Shown here one piece after another: positions 41,423 to 49,116 of a DNA stretch of 64,000 nucleotides; position 1 is the stretch's first letter, and every line of letters starts with the position of its first letter. This DNA comes from JBELHR01 sp049606855. GTDB taxonomy: Bacteria > Bacteroidota > Bacteroidia > Flavobacteriales > Flavobacteriaceae. Below the pieces are notes generated by a model that was given only the letters and a program-made list of their open reading frames with translations, searched no databases and was not told the origin of the DNA. The stretch is from the NCBI GenBank assembly GCA_049606855.1, contig JBMYVY010000002.1:124001-188000 (forward strand). Direction: 5' to 3'. A program made the position numbers and the translations under genes.

Positions 41423-42050
41423 AAAGCGTCAATCCATCGCGAATAGGCAACAAAACAGTTTCTACTCGCGGATCTTCAACTATTTTTCTGTTGTAATCTA
41501 AAAGGGCTTTTGTCGATTTATCCTTAGGATCAAGCTGCTCGACCACCTTGCCGGACCACAGCACGTTATCAGAAAGAATAACCCCTCCCTTATTCATCAT
41601 TGGAACCACCAAGTCAAAATAGGCCTGATAATTTTCTTTATCCGCATCTATAAAAACCAAATCAATCCCTTGATCCAACTCAGGAATCAATTCTAATGCA
41701 TTTCCAATTCTAGATTCAATTTGATCTTTAAAATCACTTTTGTCAAAATATTTCTGAGCCAACCATTGAATTTCTTCATTGACATCTAATGTTATTAGTT
41801 TCCCTCCAGGAGCTAAACCTTCTGCCAAACAAAGTGCAGAATAACCCGTATAAGTTCCTATTTCCAAGATGTAATGTGGCCGCATCAATTTGGAAAGCAT
41901 GGATAATACCCTCCCCTGATATGCACCTGAAACCATTCTTGGATTCAATATTTTCTGCCAAGTTTCGCGTTGCAAGTCAAATAAAATATCAGGTTCTTGC
42001 TCACTGTGAGCAATGGTGTAATCATCAATGTCTTGTGGTAAAAAATGCAT
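41406..42050 (-). CDS. Class I SAM-dependent O-methyltransferase (CCoAOMT/COMT-like)
   Basis: A 214-residue O-methyltransferase of the caffeoyl-CoA/catechol type: ILEIGTYTGYSALCLAEGLAPGGKLITLDVNEE (SAM loop), IDLVFIDADKENYQAYFDLVVPMMNKGGVILSDNVLWSGKV (metal-site Asp and Asn), DGLTLSR end. Expected to use a divalent metal and methylate a small catechol or related hydroxyl; substrate unknown. Its -7 box ends 4 bp before the ATG and includes the stop codon of the anti-sigma gene. Confidence 0.9.
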   Translation of the reverse strand: MHFLPQDIDDYTIAHSEQEPDILFDLQRETWQKILNPRMVSGAYQGRVLSMLSKLMRPHYILEIGTYTGYSALCLAEGLAPGGKLITLDVNEEIQWLAQKYFDKSDFKDQIESRIGNALELIPELDQGIDLVFIDADKENYQAYFDLVVPMMNKGGVILSDNVLWSGKVVEQLDPKDKSTKALLDYNRKIVEDPRVETVLLPIRDGLTLSRTVS

Positions 42051-42054
42051 GTAC

Positions 42055-42062
42055 CAAAGTTA
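42055..42062 (-). promoter_or_regulatory. -7 box (TAACTTTG) of the O-methyltransferase gene
   Basis: TAACTTTG on the minus strand; its first three bases are the TAA stop of the anti-sigma gene. Only 4 bases separate it from the ATG at 42050, a near-leaderless arrangement. Confidence 0.45.
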
Positions 42063-42323
42063 GCACTTTTTTGCAAGTTCTTTCTCTAATTCTTCTTTAC
42101 GCTCCTCTGACATAAACAACTGTTCTTGGTGTTGACAGCGCTTGGGAAGCTCATCCAAGTTCTTTTGTATAAGTTTGGTGAGTTTTGCGTTATCTTTCGA
42201 ATACTTTCGACAACTTTTACAAAACAACAGGTGTAATTCTAATTTCAGGCGTTGCCAGGATGTACAATCCTTATACTGTGATTTATCACATATCAAATTC
42301 GCCTCTTCACATTTAATCCTCAT
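42060..42323 (-). CDS. Zinc-finger anti-sigma-factor-like protein
   Basis: An 87-residue soluble protein encoded immediately after an ECF sigma factor and overlapping it by 11 bp. It has CEEANLICDKSQYKDCTSWQRLKLELHLLFCKSCRKYSKDNAKLTKLI, in which His-x3-Cys-x2-Cys (HLLFCKSC) is the core of zinc-binding anti-sigma (ZAS) domains. The C-terminal part is charged and helical, with no transmembrane helix, so it is probably a soluble redox- or zinc-responsive regulator. ATG at 42338 is an alternative start; I prefer 42323 because homologues as I remember them begin near MRIKCEEA. Confidence 0.78.
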   Translation of the reverse strand: MRIKCEEANLICDKSQYKDCTSWQRLKLELHLLFCKSCRKYSKDNAKLTKLIQKNLDELPKRCQHQEQLFMSEERKEELEKELAKKC

Positions 42324-42891
42324 AATACCATTTTTCATTCATACAATTCTTCAACTGTACACGGGCACGATGTAAAAGCACCCAAACATTCGACGCACTA
42401 ATTCCTAGTTCATTACAAATCTCCTCTGTCTCCATTTGGTAAATGGTTTTCATCTGAAAAACTTTCAGTTGATTTCCTTTCAAATCCATAATGCAACTTT
42501 GCAAAGCACTTGCTAATTCTTGGCGTTCAATATCAGCATCTCCCATCTCGAAAGCTTCTGTAACTCCACCGCCTTCAATCATCGCACGACGCTCTTCACT
42601 GAGCTTGTTCATTGGAGTTTCTAATTGAGCCTTTCGTGAATTAATTTTCCTGTAATGATCAACAATTTTTCTTTTAAAAATTGCCGTTAACCAGGTCTTC
42701 TCAGTAGATTGGCCTTTGAAATTCTTTGCTGATTTAATGGCTGATAAAAAAGTTTCCTGAACCAAATCTTCAACAATAATTGGATCACTCACTCTACTAA
42801 TACCATAATTAAACAAGAAATCCGCATAGCGTTTCACCCAAAAATTTGGTTCTAAACCGTTAATACTTTTCTGCTCTTCCAATGTTAACAT
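42313..42891 (-). CDS. ECF-type RNA polymerase sigma factor
   Basis: A 192-residue sigma-70 factor with regions 2 and 4 only. Region 2: YADFLFNYGISRVSDPIIVEDLVQETFLSAIKSAKNFKGQSTEKTWLTAIFKRKIVDHYRK. Region 4: LKGNQLKVFQMKTIYQMETEEICNELGISASNVWVLLHRARVQLKNCM, an HTH that contacts the -35 element. It is controlled by the zinc-finger protein encoded next to it, by analogy with other ECF pairs. It follows the NTF2-like gene by 11 bp. Its regulon is unknown; the ECF-type promoters at 32164, 56740 and 57174 are candidates, but this gene lacks such a promoter. Confidence 0.93.
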   Translation of the reverse strand: MLTLEEQKSINGLEPNFWVKRYADFLFNYGISRVSDPIIVEDLVQETFLSAIKSAKNFKGQSTEKTWLTAIFKRKIVDHYRKINSRKAQLETPMNKLSEERRAMIEGGGVTEAFEMGDADIERQELASALQSCIMDLKGNQLKVFQMKTIYQMETEEICNELGISASNVWVLLHRARVQLKNCMNEKWYYED

Positions 42892-42902
42892 GCGTCTTTG
42901 GT

Positions 42903-43364
42903 CTACTTTGACTCAAGAGCCTTACAAGTATTCCGTTTTCTTACATCAATAATATAAACAATTTTCCAAACCCCCTCATATCTAACCATTTGAAATGAGT
43001 TAGAACCACAATGAGAAAAACTTCCATTGTAATAAAACTCATAAGGAGTCCATACACTAGCTAAATTCCCATCCACTTGGATGTTGTATGAAAGTAATTT
43101 TTCCTGATACACATCTTCAGGATTTTTAGAAGCAACTCCCAACAGGAATTGACCACGATCCATTCGTCGGCTTTGCTCCACACCTTGCTTGTCTTTAAAA
43201 GCAGTTTCCATTATAATGTTACTCGAAATGGTCTGAGCCACAAGCGTTGAATCACCCGACTCTAAGCCCTTAAAAAAGAGCGCAATTTGATTTTTAATTT
43301 CAGTCTCTTGGGCTGATAGAGTTTGAAACCCAAGAATAAATACAAGTAAGATCAGTCTTTTCAT
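42903..43364 (-). CDS. Secreted NTF2-like (SnoaL/DUF4440-type) protein
   Basis: A 153-residue exported protein: signal peptide MKRLILLVFILGFQTLSAQ, then an NTF2-like cone fold recognised from IKNQIALFFKGLESGDSTLVAQTISSNIIMETAF and the C-terminal strands LASVWTPYEFYYNGSFSHCGSNSFQMVRYEGVWKIVYIIDVRKRN. No catalytic residues can be assigned. It precedes the ECF sigma gene by 11 bp and is probably its first operon gene; a sensory or periplasmic accessory role is possible but unsupported. Confidence 0.75.
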   Translation of the reverse strand: MKRLILLVFILGFQTLSAQETEIKNQIALFFKGLESGDSTLVAQTISSNIIMETAFKDKQGVEQSRRMDRGQFLLGVASKNPEDVYQEKLLSYNIQVDGNLASVWTPYEFYYNGSFSHCGSNSFQMVRYEGVWKIVYIIDVRKRNTCKALESK

Positions 43365-43397
43365 TTGAAGTCTTTTTTACTAAGCTAATAAATTCCG

Positions 43398-43405
43398 TAA
43401 ATTTG
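43398..43405 (+). promoter_or_regulatory. -7 box (TAAATTTG) of panB
   Basis: TAAATTTG lies 20 bp before the panB ATG at 43426. No TTG at the usual upstream distance. Confidence 0.45.
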
Positions 43406-43425
43406 ATATACTAAAACTAAAACGA

Positions 43426-44244
43426 ATGTCGGTAGCAAAAAAAGATTATAAAAAAATCACCACCAACTCAATTATAGAAATGAAGACACATGGACAAAAA
43501 ATATCCATGTTAACGGCATACGATTATACCATGGCAAAAATCATTGACCATGCAGGAATTGATGTAATCTTGGTCGGAGATTCTGCATCGAATGTAATGG
43601 CGGGGCATGAAACGACCTTACCGATAACTCTTGACCAGATGATCTATCACGCCTCTTCTGTTGTACGAGGAGTGGATCGAAGTCTTGTTGTCGTTGATTT
43701 GCCTTTTGGTAGTTATCAATCTGATCCCAAAGAGGCTTTGCGCTCTGCGATACGAATCATGAAAGAATCTGGAGGTCATGCAGTGAAAATGGAAGGGGGA
43801 AGTGAAATAAAAAAATCTATATCTCGAATTTTAGGTGCTGGGATTCCGGTAATGGGTCATTTGGGATTAACTCCTCAGTCCATATATAAATTTGGAACCT
43901 ATACCGTGAGAGCCAAAGAAGAAGCTGAAGCAAATAAATTAAAACAAGACGCTTTGTTGTTGCAAAAACTGGGGTGTTTTGCCGTGGTTTTGGAAAAAGT
44001 TCCTGCTAAATTAGCTCAAGAAGTTGCACAATCTCTTGACATCCCGGTAATCGGGATTGGAGCAGGACCTGGAGTAGATGGTCAGGTTCTCGTTACTCAC
44101 GACATGGTGGGAATGACTCACGAATTTAACCCGAGATTTTTGAGACGCTATTTGAATTTATACGAGGAGATGGGTAATGCTTTCAAACAATATAATGAGG
44201 ACGTGAAATCCAAAGATTTTCCAAACGAAAAAGAACAGTATTAA
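43426..44244 (+). CDS. panB: 3-methyl-2-oxobutanoate hydroxymethyltransferase
   Basis: A 272-residue TIM-barrel enzyme that makes ketopantoate from ketoisovalerate using methylene-tetrahydrofolate. Seen: ISMLTAYDYTMAKIIDHAGIDVILVGDSASNVMAGHETTLPITLDQMIYH, VVVDLPFGSYQ, HAVKMEGG, GHLGLTPQSIYKFG, VIGIGAGPGVDGQVLVTHDMVGM. First step of pantothenate synthesis; panE is at 7067. Its stop overlaps the next ATG by one base. Confidence 0.97.
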   Translation: MSVAKKDYKKITTNSIIEMKTHGQKISMLTAYDYTMAKIIDHAGIDVILVGDSASNVMAGHETTLPITLDQMIYHASSVVRGVDRSLVVVDLPFGSYQSDPKEALRSAIRIMKESGGHAVKMEGGSEIKKSISRILGAGIPVMGHLGLTPQSIYKFGTYTVRAKEEAEANKLKQDALLLQKLGCFAVVLEKVPAKLAQEVAQSLDIPVIGIGAGPGVDGQVLVTHDMVGMTHEFNPRFLRRYLNLYEEMGNAFKQYNEDVKSKDFPNEKEQY

Positions 44245-45590
44245 TGAGAGTTCTGCATGTCGATAGTAATCATGATGCATTAGCTCAAGGCCTGAGTGAA
44301 TTGGGTTGTATAAATGATTTTGACTTCGAAAGTTCTCGTGAGGAAATCATGGAGAAAATGGCAGATTATGAAGGCTTGATTATTCGTTCAAGATTTACTA
44401 TTGATAAAGAATTTATAGATGCTTCGCCCAATCTCAAATTTATTGGTAGAGTTGGAGCAGGACTTGAAAATATTTATTTGGACTATGCCGAGGCTAAGGG
44501 AATAATTCCTGTGGCGGCGCCCGAAGGGAACCGAGGAGCGGTCGGCGAGCATAGTTTAGGAATGTTATTAAATCTATTTAATCGAATTAATCTCGCCGAT
44601 CGTGAAGTCCGCCAAGGACTTTGGCGCCGTGAAGCTAATCGTGGGGTGGAACTCGACGGAAAATGTGTAGGTTTAATAGGGTATGGAAATATGGGTAAGT
44701 CTTTTGCGAAAAGACTAAGAGGCTTTGATTGCGAGGTTATTTTTTATGATTTGAACAAAGAACAAGCGGACCAAAATGCCACTTTTGTAAGTCTAGAAGA
44801 TCTTCAAAAAAAAGCAGACGTTATCTCAATTCACACCCCTCAAACTCCTCTAACTAAGGGAATGATTGACAAGAGCTTTTTGGAGGCCTGCAAAAAAAAC
44901 ATCTACTTAATTAATACCGCTAGAGGTTCTGCTGTTAAAACTGCAGACCTAGTTGATGCGCTAGAATCTGGAAAAATACTCGGTGCAGGATTGGATGTAT
45001 TGGAGTACGAAAAAAAATCATTTGAAGATTTTTTTAAAGACCGTGAGATTCCTGATGACTTTAAAAAACTAATTGCTTCAGATCGTGTTATCTTATCTCC
45101 GCATGTCGCTGGTTGGACCATAGAGTCCAAATTCAAACTTGCTCAAACAATTGTAGACAAGGTGGCCACCCTGTTTTTCGATAAAACTTCAGAGATTGAA
45201 GACAATGATTCTGGAGTTACTGGCATTGGAGGTTTATTTTTTAAGGCTATTGACCCCGATGCTCTTAAGCAGTGGTATCGAGATGCATTAAACTTTAACA
45301 TAGATCAGTGGGGAGCTACTTTCTGGTGGGAAGACAAGCAAGGCAAACCTGCTTCCACTCAATGGTCTGTTTTTAAAAGTGACAATACCTATATGCTTCC
45401 TTCAAAGAAGGACTTTATGTTTAATTATCGCGTAGCAAACTTAGAGGCCACGCTTGCACATTTAAAAACTATGGAGATTCACCCCTTGGAACCTACTCAA
45501 GAATTCAATTATGGAAAATTTTCATGGATAATGGATCCAGAGGGAAATAAAATTGAGCTTTGGGAAGCAAATGATCTTGCTTTCATTTAG
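44244..45590 (+). CDS. 2-hydroxyacid dehydrogenase fused to a C-terminal VOC (glyoxalase) domain
   Basis: A 448-residue two-domain protein. Residues 1-318 are a SerA-like D-2-hydroxyacid dehydrogenase: Rossmann motif GYGNMG (146-151), catalytic Arg227 (NTARGSA), Glu near 254-256 (LDVLEYE) and His287 (LSPHVAGW). Residues 325-448 are a VOC domain beginning VTGIGGLFFKAIDPDALKQWYRDAL and ending WIMDPEGNKIELWEA; the usual first metal His is absent. The join (around nt 45190-45230) has no in-frame ATG, GTG or TTG, so two overlapping genes are excluded. The substrate is unknown; serine biosynthesis or alpha-keto acid reduction is possible. It is coupled to panB by a TAATG overlap. Confidence 0.85.
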   Translation: MRVLHVDSNHDALAQGLSELGCINDFDFESSREEIMEKMADYEGLIIRSRFTIDKEFIDASPNLKFIGRVGAGLENIYLDYAEAKGIIPVAAPEGNRGAVGEHSLGMLLNLFNRINLADREVRQGLWRREANRGVELDGKCVGLIGYGNMGKSFAKRLRGFDCEVIFYDLNKEQADQNATFVSLEDLQKKADVISIHTPQTPLTKGMIDKSFLEACKKNIYLINTARGSAVKTADLVDALESGKILGAGLDVLEYEKKSFEDFFKDREIPDDFKKLIASDRVILSPHVAGWTIESKFKLAQTIVDKVATLFFDKTSEIEDNDSGVTGIGGLFFKAIDPDALKQWYRDALNFNIDQWGATFWWEDKQGKPASTQWSVFKSDNTYMLPSKKDFMFNYRVANLEATLAHLKTMEIHPLEPTQEFNYGKFSWIMDPEGNKIELWEANDLAFI

Positions 45591-46827
45591 GCAGGACTAC
45601 TAATTGATAAGCTTCATCATTTCTTTGTTTTACAAGGACCTCGTGTATGGCTTCAAATTCTGATAAATCCGCCAGTTCAGAATGCCTTACAGTGATTAAG
45701 TTTAATCCCTTTTTGATTTGTAATTTGTATTGATTGAACATGGCTTGGTTGAAAGCCTCGATTTGATGGTATTTATCTGTTACACAAACCACAAATTCCA
45801 ATGCTGAATTTTGAATCAAATTAACCTTTAGTTTATGGCGGTGTAATTCCTCAAAAATATGTCTAATATTATCTTCTACAATAAAAGAAAAGTCACGAGC
45901 AGATATAGAAATAAGCACTTGGTTTTGTTTTAAAATAAAACAGGGAACCTCAGGAGACAGGTCTTGATTTTTTTGAATTAATGTCCCTTGGCTCATCGGG
46001 TTCAAAAAGGATTTCACCATTAATGGGATTCCTTTATTCTCTAAAGGTTTTAAAGTTTTCGGGTGAATAACAGAGGCTCCGTAAAAAGCCATTTCAATAG
46101 CTTCAGCATATGATATTTTTTCCAACAAGGTAGTCTTTTCAAAATGTCTTGGATCAGCATTAAGCACCCCGTCTACGTCCTTCCAAATCACGAGTGCCTC
46201 CATGTTTAAGCAATAGGCAATAATTGCAGCAGAATAATCCGACCCTTCTCTTCCAAGGGTGGTAGTTAACCCATTTTCGGATCCCCCAACGAAGCCTTGG
46301 GTAACGTATCTTCCTTGATGGTGAATATTTTCGTTAATAAGTACTTCACTAAGCTCCCAATCTACATGGGCCTCTCTGTAAAACTCATCGGTTCGAATCA
46401 TCCTTCGTGCATCTTTCCACTGATATTCAAGTCCTTTTTCATTCAAAAAAGCAGTCACAATCTGTGTTGAAATCAATTCTCCATAAGGCACGATTTGATC
46501 GTATAAAAAGTCATAATTCGCATCTTGGAATCGTAACATTAAGTCCCTTAACTCATTAATTCGGGAAAGGAATTCTTCAAATATAACGTGGTTTTCCTCA
46601 AAAAGATCAGAAAGTATTTCAAGGTGGTAGGAGGTAATAATTTCCAATTTTTCTTCCCTTAGAGTAACATCGAACCTTGAATTAACATAAGTCTCAAAGG
46701 CATTGGTCATTTTACCCATTGCGCTAATAACCAAAATCAGGTTCTTCTCCTTTCGAACAATATCGGTCAGAATTCTAACCCCATCTGCACTTGCTACCGA
46801 AGCACCTCCAAACTTATAAACTTTCAT
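45583..46827 (-). CDS. Aspartate kinase
   Basis: A 414-residue monofunctional aspartokinase catalysing phosphorylation of aspartate, the first step to lysine, methionine and threonine. Seen: MKVYKFGGASVASADGVR, VISAMGKMTNAFE, GSENGLTTTLGREGSDYSAAIIA, IWKDVDGVLNADPR, and a C-terminal ACT region (ISISARDFSFIV...). It is translationally coupled to the GNAT gene (one-base TAATG overlap) and overlaps the fusion gene by 8 bp at its 3' end. Confidence 0.94.
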   Translation of the reverse strand: MKVYKFGGASVASADGVRILTDIVRKEKNLILVISAMGKMTNAFETYVNSRFDVTLREEKLEIITSYHLEILSDLFEENHVIFEEFLSRINELRDLMLRFQDANYDFLYDQIVPYGELISTQIVTAFLNEKGLEYQWKDARRMIRTDEFYREAHVDWELSEVLINENIHHQGRYVTQGFVGGSENGLTTTLGREGSDYSAAIIAYCLNMEALVIWKDVDGVLNADPRHFEKTTLLEKISYAEAIEMAFYGASVIHPKTLKPLENKGIPLMVKSFLNPMSQGTLIQKNQDLSPEVPCFILKQNQVLISISARDFSFIVEDNIRHIFEELHRHKLKVNLIQNSALEFVVCVTDKYHQIEAFNQAMFNQYKLQIKKGLNLITVRHSELADLSEFEAIHEVLVKQRNDEAYQLVVLPK

Positions 46828-47303
46828 TATTTATTTAAAAAAGATTTCAGGGAATCAAAAGACATTTGAGCGGTATCCCAATCACGAAGGACTTTAGCTC
46901 CAGTAGATTCATAAAACTTAATCGCTGGTTCATTCCAATCTAACACATTCCATTCAACACGTTTCACTCCTTGTGACCAAGCTTCTTCCATAACAGCAGA
47001 ATACAGTGCCTTACCTAGTCCTTTTCCACGGTATGCTTCTTGGACAATAAGGTCTTCCAAATGCACGGTTTTTCCCTTCCAAGTTGAATAGCGATTATAA
47101 AAAATTGCAGCTCCTCTAATTGTTGATTCAACTTCTGCTACAAAACAGGAAAAAAGTGGCGGATTTGAAAATCCATCTCGAATCAGATCTTCCGCAGAAA
47201 TGGCCACTTCATTAGCTTCTTTCTCGTAAAAAGCCAATTCTTTAATTAATTCTAAAACAAAAACCATGTCTTTTGCTTCAGATTTACGTATTTGATAATT
47301 CAC
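46827..47303 (-). CDS. GNAT-family N-acetyltransferase
   Basis: A 158-residue GNAT protein with acetyl-CoA loop VQEAYRGKGLGKALYSAVMEEAWSQG and the C-terminal RVEWNVLDWNEPAIKFYESTGAKVL, which resembles diamine (spermidine/spermine) acetyltransferases. Substrate uncertain. It is the first gene of a two-gene unit with aspartate kinase. Confidence 0.9.
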   Translation of the reverse strand: MNYQIRKSEAKDMVFVLELIKELAFYEKEANEVAISAEDLIRDGFSNPPLFSCFVAEVESTIRGAAIFYNRYSTWKGKTVHLEDLIVQEAYRGKGLGKALYSAVMEEAWSQGVKRVEWNVLDWNEPAIKFYESTGAKVLRDWDTAQMSFDSLKSFLNK

Positions 47304-47320
47304 GTGATTATGGTTTCGAA

Positions 47321-47328
47321 CAAATTTA
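47321..47328 (-). promoter_or_regulatory. -7 box (TAAATTTG) of the GNAT-aspartate kinase operon
   Basis: TAAATTTG on the minus strand, 17 bp before the GNAT ATG. A TTG is about 12 bp further upstream. Confidence 0.4.
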
Positions 47329-47362
47329 CGATATTTGAGTCAAACATTACCTAAGCAAACTC

Positions 47363-48370
47363 ATGTCAACATCAAATCAAACACTCGGTGAATTTATCAT
47401 CGAGAATCAAAAGCATTTTAAGTACACCACAGGTGAACTTTCACGATTAATCAACTCCATTAGACTTGCCGCAAAAATTGTCAATCACGAAGTGAACAAA
47501 GCAGGACTTGTCGATATTCTAGGAGCTGCAGGAGACACAAATATTCAAGGAGAAGATCAACAAAAGCTTGACATTTATGCCAATGAAGTGTTTATGCAGG
47601 CCATGATTAAACGAGAAATTGTTTGTGGAATTGCCTCAGAGGAAGAGGATGACTTCGTAAGTATTAATGGAAGAAATGCCACAAATCAAAATAAGTACGT
47701 GGTTCTAATTGACCCTTTAGATGGCTCATCAAATATCGATGTCAATGTTTCTGTAGGGACCATTTTTTCAATCTATCGTCGGGTGAGCCCAGTTGGGACT
47801 CCAGTGACAAAAGAAGACTTCCTCCAAAAGGGATCGGAGCAAGTTGGAGCGGGCTACATTATTTATGGGACTTCGACCATGTTAGTATATACCACCGGTT
47901 ATGGGGTGAATGGATTTACTTTAAATCCAGCAATTGGAACATTTTATCTTTCCCATCCTAAGATGCAATTCCCTGAAACAGGCTCTATATATTCTATTAA
48001 TGAAGGGTATTATTCTCATTTCCCTCAAGGAGTGAAGGATTATCTTAAGTACTGTCAAGAAGAAAAAGAAGACCGTCCTTATAAAGCGAGATACATTGGG
48101 TCTTTAGTTTCTGACTTTCATAGGAATATGATTAAAGGAGGAATCTATATTTACCCAACAAGCTCAAAAGCACCAAATGGTAAATTAAGATTGTTATATG
48201 AATGCAATCCTATGGCTTTTCTCGCAGAGCAAGCAGGTGGAATTGCTTCAGATGGTTTTAACAGAATTATGGATATTCAACCTACAGAACTTCATCAAAG
48301 AGTTCCATTATTTTGTGGAAGTAAGAAAATGGTGGAAAAGGCTGAGGAGTTTATGAATAAATATAAATAG
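47363..48370 (+). CDS. fbp: Fructose-1,6-bisphosphatase, class I
   Basis: A 335-residue phosphatase making fructose 6-phosphate in gluconeogenesis. Metal-binding blocks: GIASEEEDDFV, YVVLIDPLDGSSNIDVNVSVGTIFSIYRR, and NPMAFLAEQAGGIASDGFNRIMDIQP with RYIGSLVSDFHRNM. Normal length. Confidence 0.97.
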   Translation: MSTSNQTLGEFIIENQKHFKYTTGELSRLINSIRLAAKIVNHEVNKAGLVDILGAAGDTNIQGEDQQKLDIYANEVFMQAMIKREIVCGIASEEEDDFVSINGRNATNQNKYVVLIDPLDGSSNIDVNVSVGTIFSIYRRVSPVGTPVTKEDFLQKGSEQVGAGYIIYGTSTMLVYTTGYGVNGFTLNPAIGTFYLSHPKMQFPETGSIYSINEGYYSHFPQGVKDYLKYCQEEKEDRPYKARYIGSLVSDFHRNMIKGGIYIYPTSSKAPNGKLRLLYECNPMAFLAEQAGGIASDGFNRIMDIQPTELHQRVPLFCGSKKMVEKAEEFMNKYK

Positions 48371-48467
48371 TTCAAATATTAAGATAAGTATAATTGATAT
48401 CGTCTACATTGTCTGTTCATATGTTTAGGCGTATATTTACAATATCATTAACTAATAAATTTGTATT

Positions 48468-49076
48468 ATGGCATTTGAATTACCAAAATTACCATACGCA
48501 TACGACGCTTTAGAGCCTTCTATCGACGCTCGTACAATGGAAATACACCACAGCAAGCATCATGCAGGATATACTGCAAAACTAAATGCTGCTATTGAAG
48601 GAACTGACTTAGAAGGAAAGTCTATCGAAGATATTTTAACTGGACTTGATATGTCTAATGGAGCAGTTAGAAATAACGGTGGAGGATATTACAACCACAA
48701 TTTATTTTGGGTAGTAATGGGACCAAATGGTGGTGGTCAACCAACAGGTGATTTAGCCGCTGCAATTGATGCAGAATTTGGATCTTTCGAAGCTTTTAAA
48801 GATGCTTTTGCTAAAGCAGCAGCAACTCAGTTTGGTTCAGGATGGGCATGGCTTTGTGTTCACAAAGGTGGAGCGGTTAAAGTTTGTTCAACTCCGAATC
48901 AAGATAATCCATTAATGCCTGGTGTAGGTTGTGAGGGAACTCCAATCTTAGGTTTGGATGTATGGGAACATGCTTACTACTTGAATTATCAAAACAGAAG
49001 ACCTGATTATATTGATGCTTTTTTCAATGTAATTAATTGGGATGTTGTTTCTGAAAAGTACAACGCAAATAAATAA
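48468..49076 (+). CDS. Superoxide dismutase (Mn-type signature)
   Basis: A 202-residue Mn/Fe superoxide dismutase. Metal ligands: His27-region HHSKHHAGYTAKL, His in YYNHNLFW, Asp and His in LDVWEHAYYLNY. Gly at the position before the second His block (NNGGGYYNH) and Gln in NQDNPLMP match the pattern of Mn enzymes rather than Fe enzymes. Cytoplasmic, no signal peptide. Terminator immediately after. Confidence 0.96.
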   Translation: MAFELPKLPYAYDALEPSIDARTMEIHHSKHHAGYTAKLNAAIEGTDLEGKSIEDILTGLDMSNGAVRNNGGGYYNHNLFWVVMGPNGGGQPTGDLAAAIDAEFGSFEAFKDAFAKAAATQFGSGWAWLCVHKGGAVKVCSTPNQDNPLMPGVGCEGTPILGLDVWEHAYYLNYQNRRPDYIDAFFNVINWDVVSEKYNANK

Positions 49077-49080
49077 AACT

Positions 49081-49116
49081 AAAAATCCCCACCTTGCAGG
49101 TGGGGATTTTTTTTTA
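49081..49116. terminator. Bidirectional terminator between sod and purF
   Basis: A 13-base stem (AAAAATCCCCACC and its complement, 5-base loop) with A and T runs on both sides serves both convergent genes; the purF stop lies in the T run. Confidence 0.9.

Noticed and set aside
44244..45590. Fusion explained by two overlapping genes
   Set aside because: The frame is continuous and has no in-frame ATG, GTG or TTG at the domain junction that could start a separate VOC gene.
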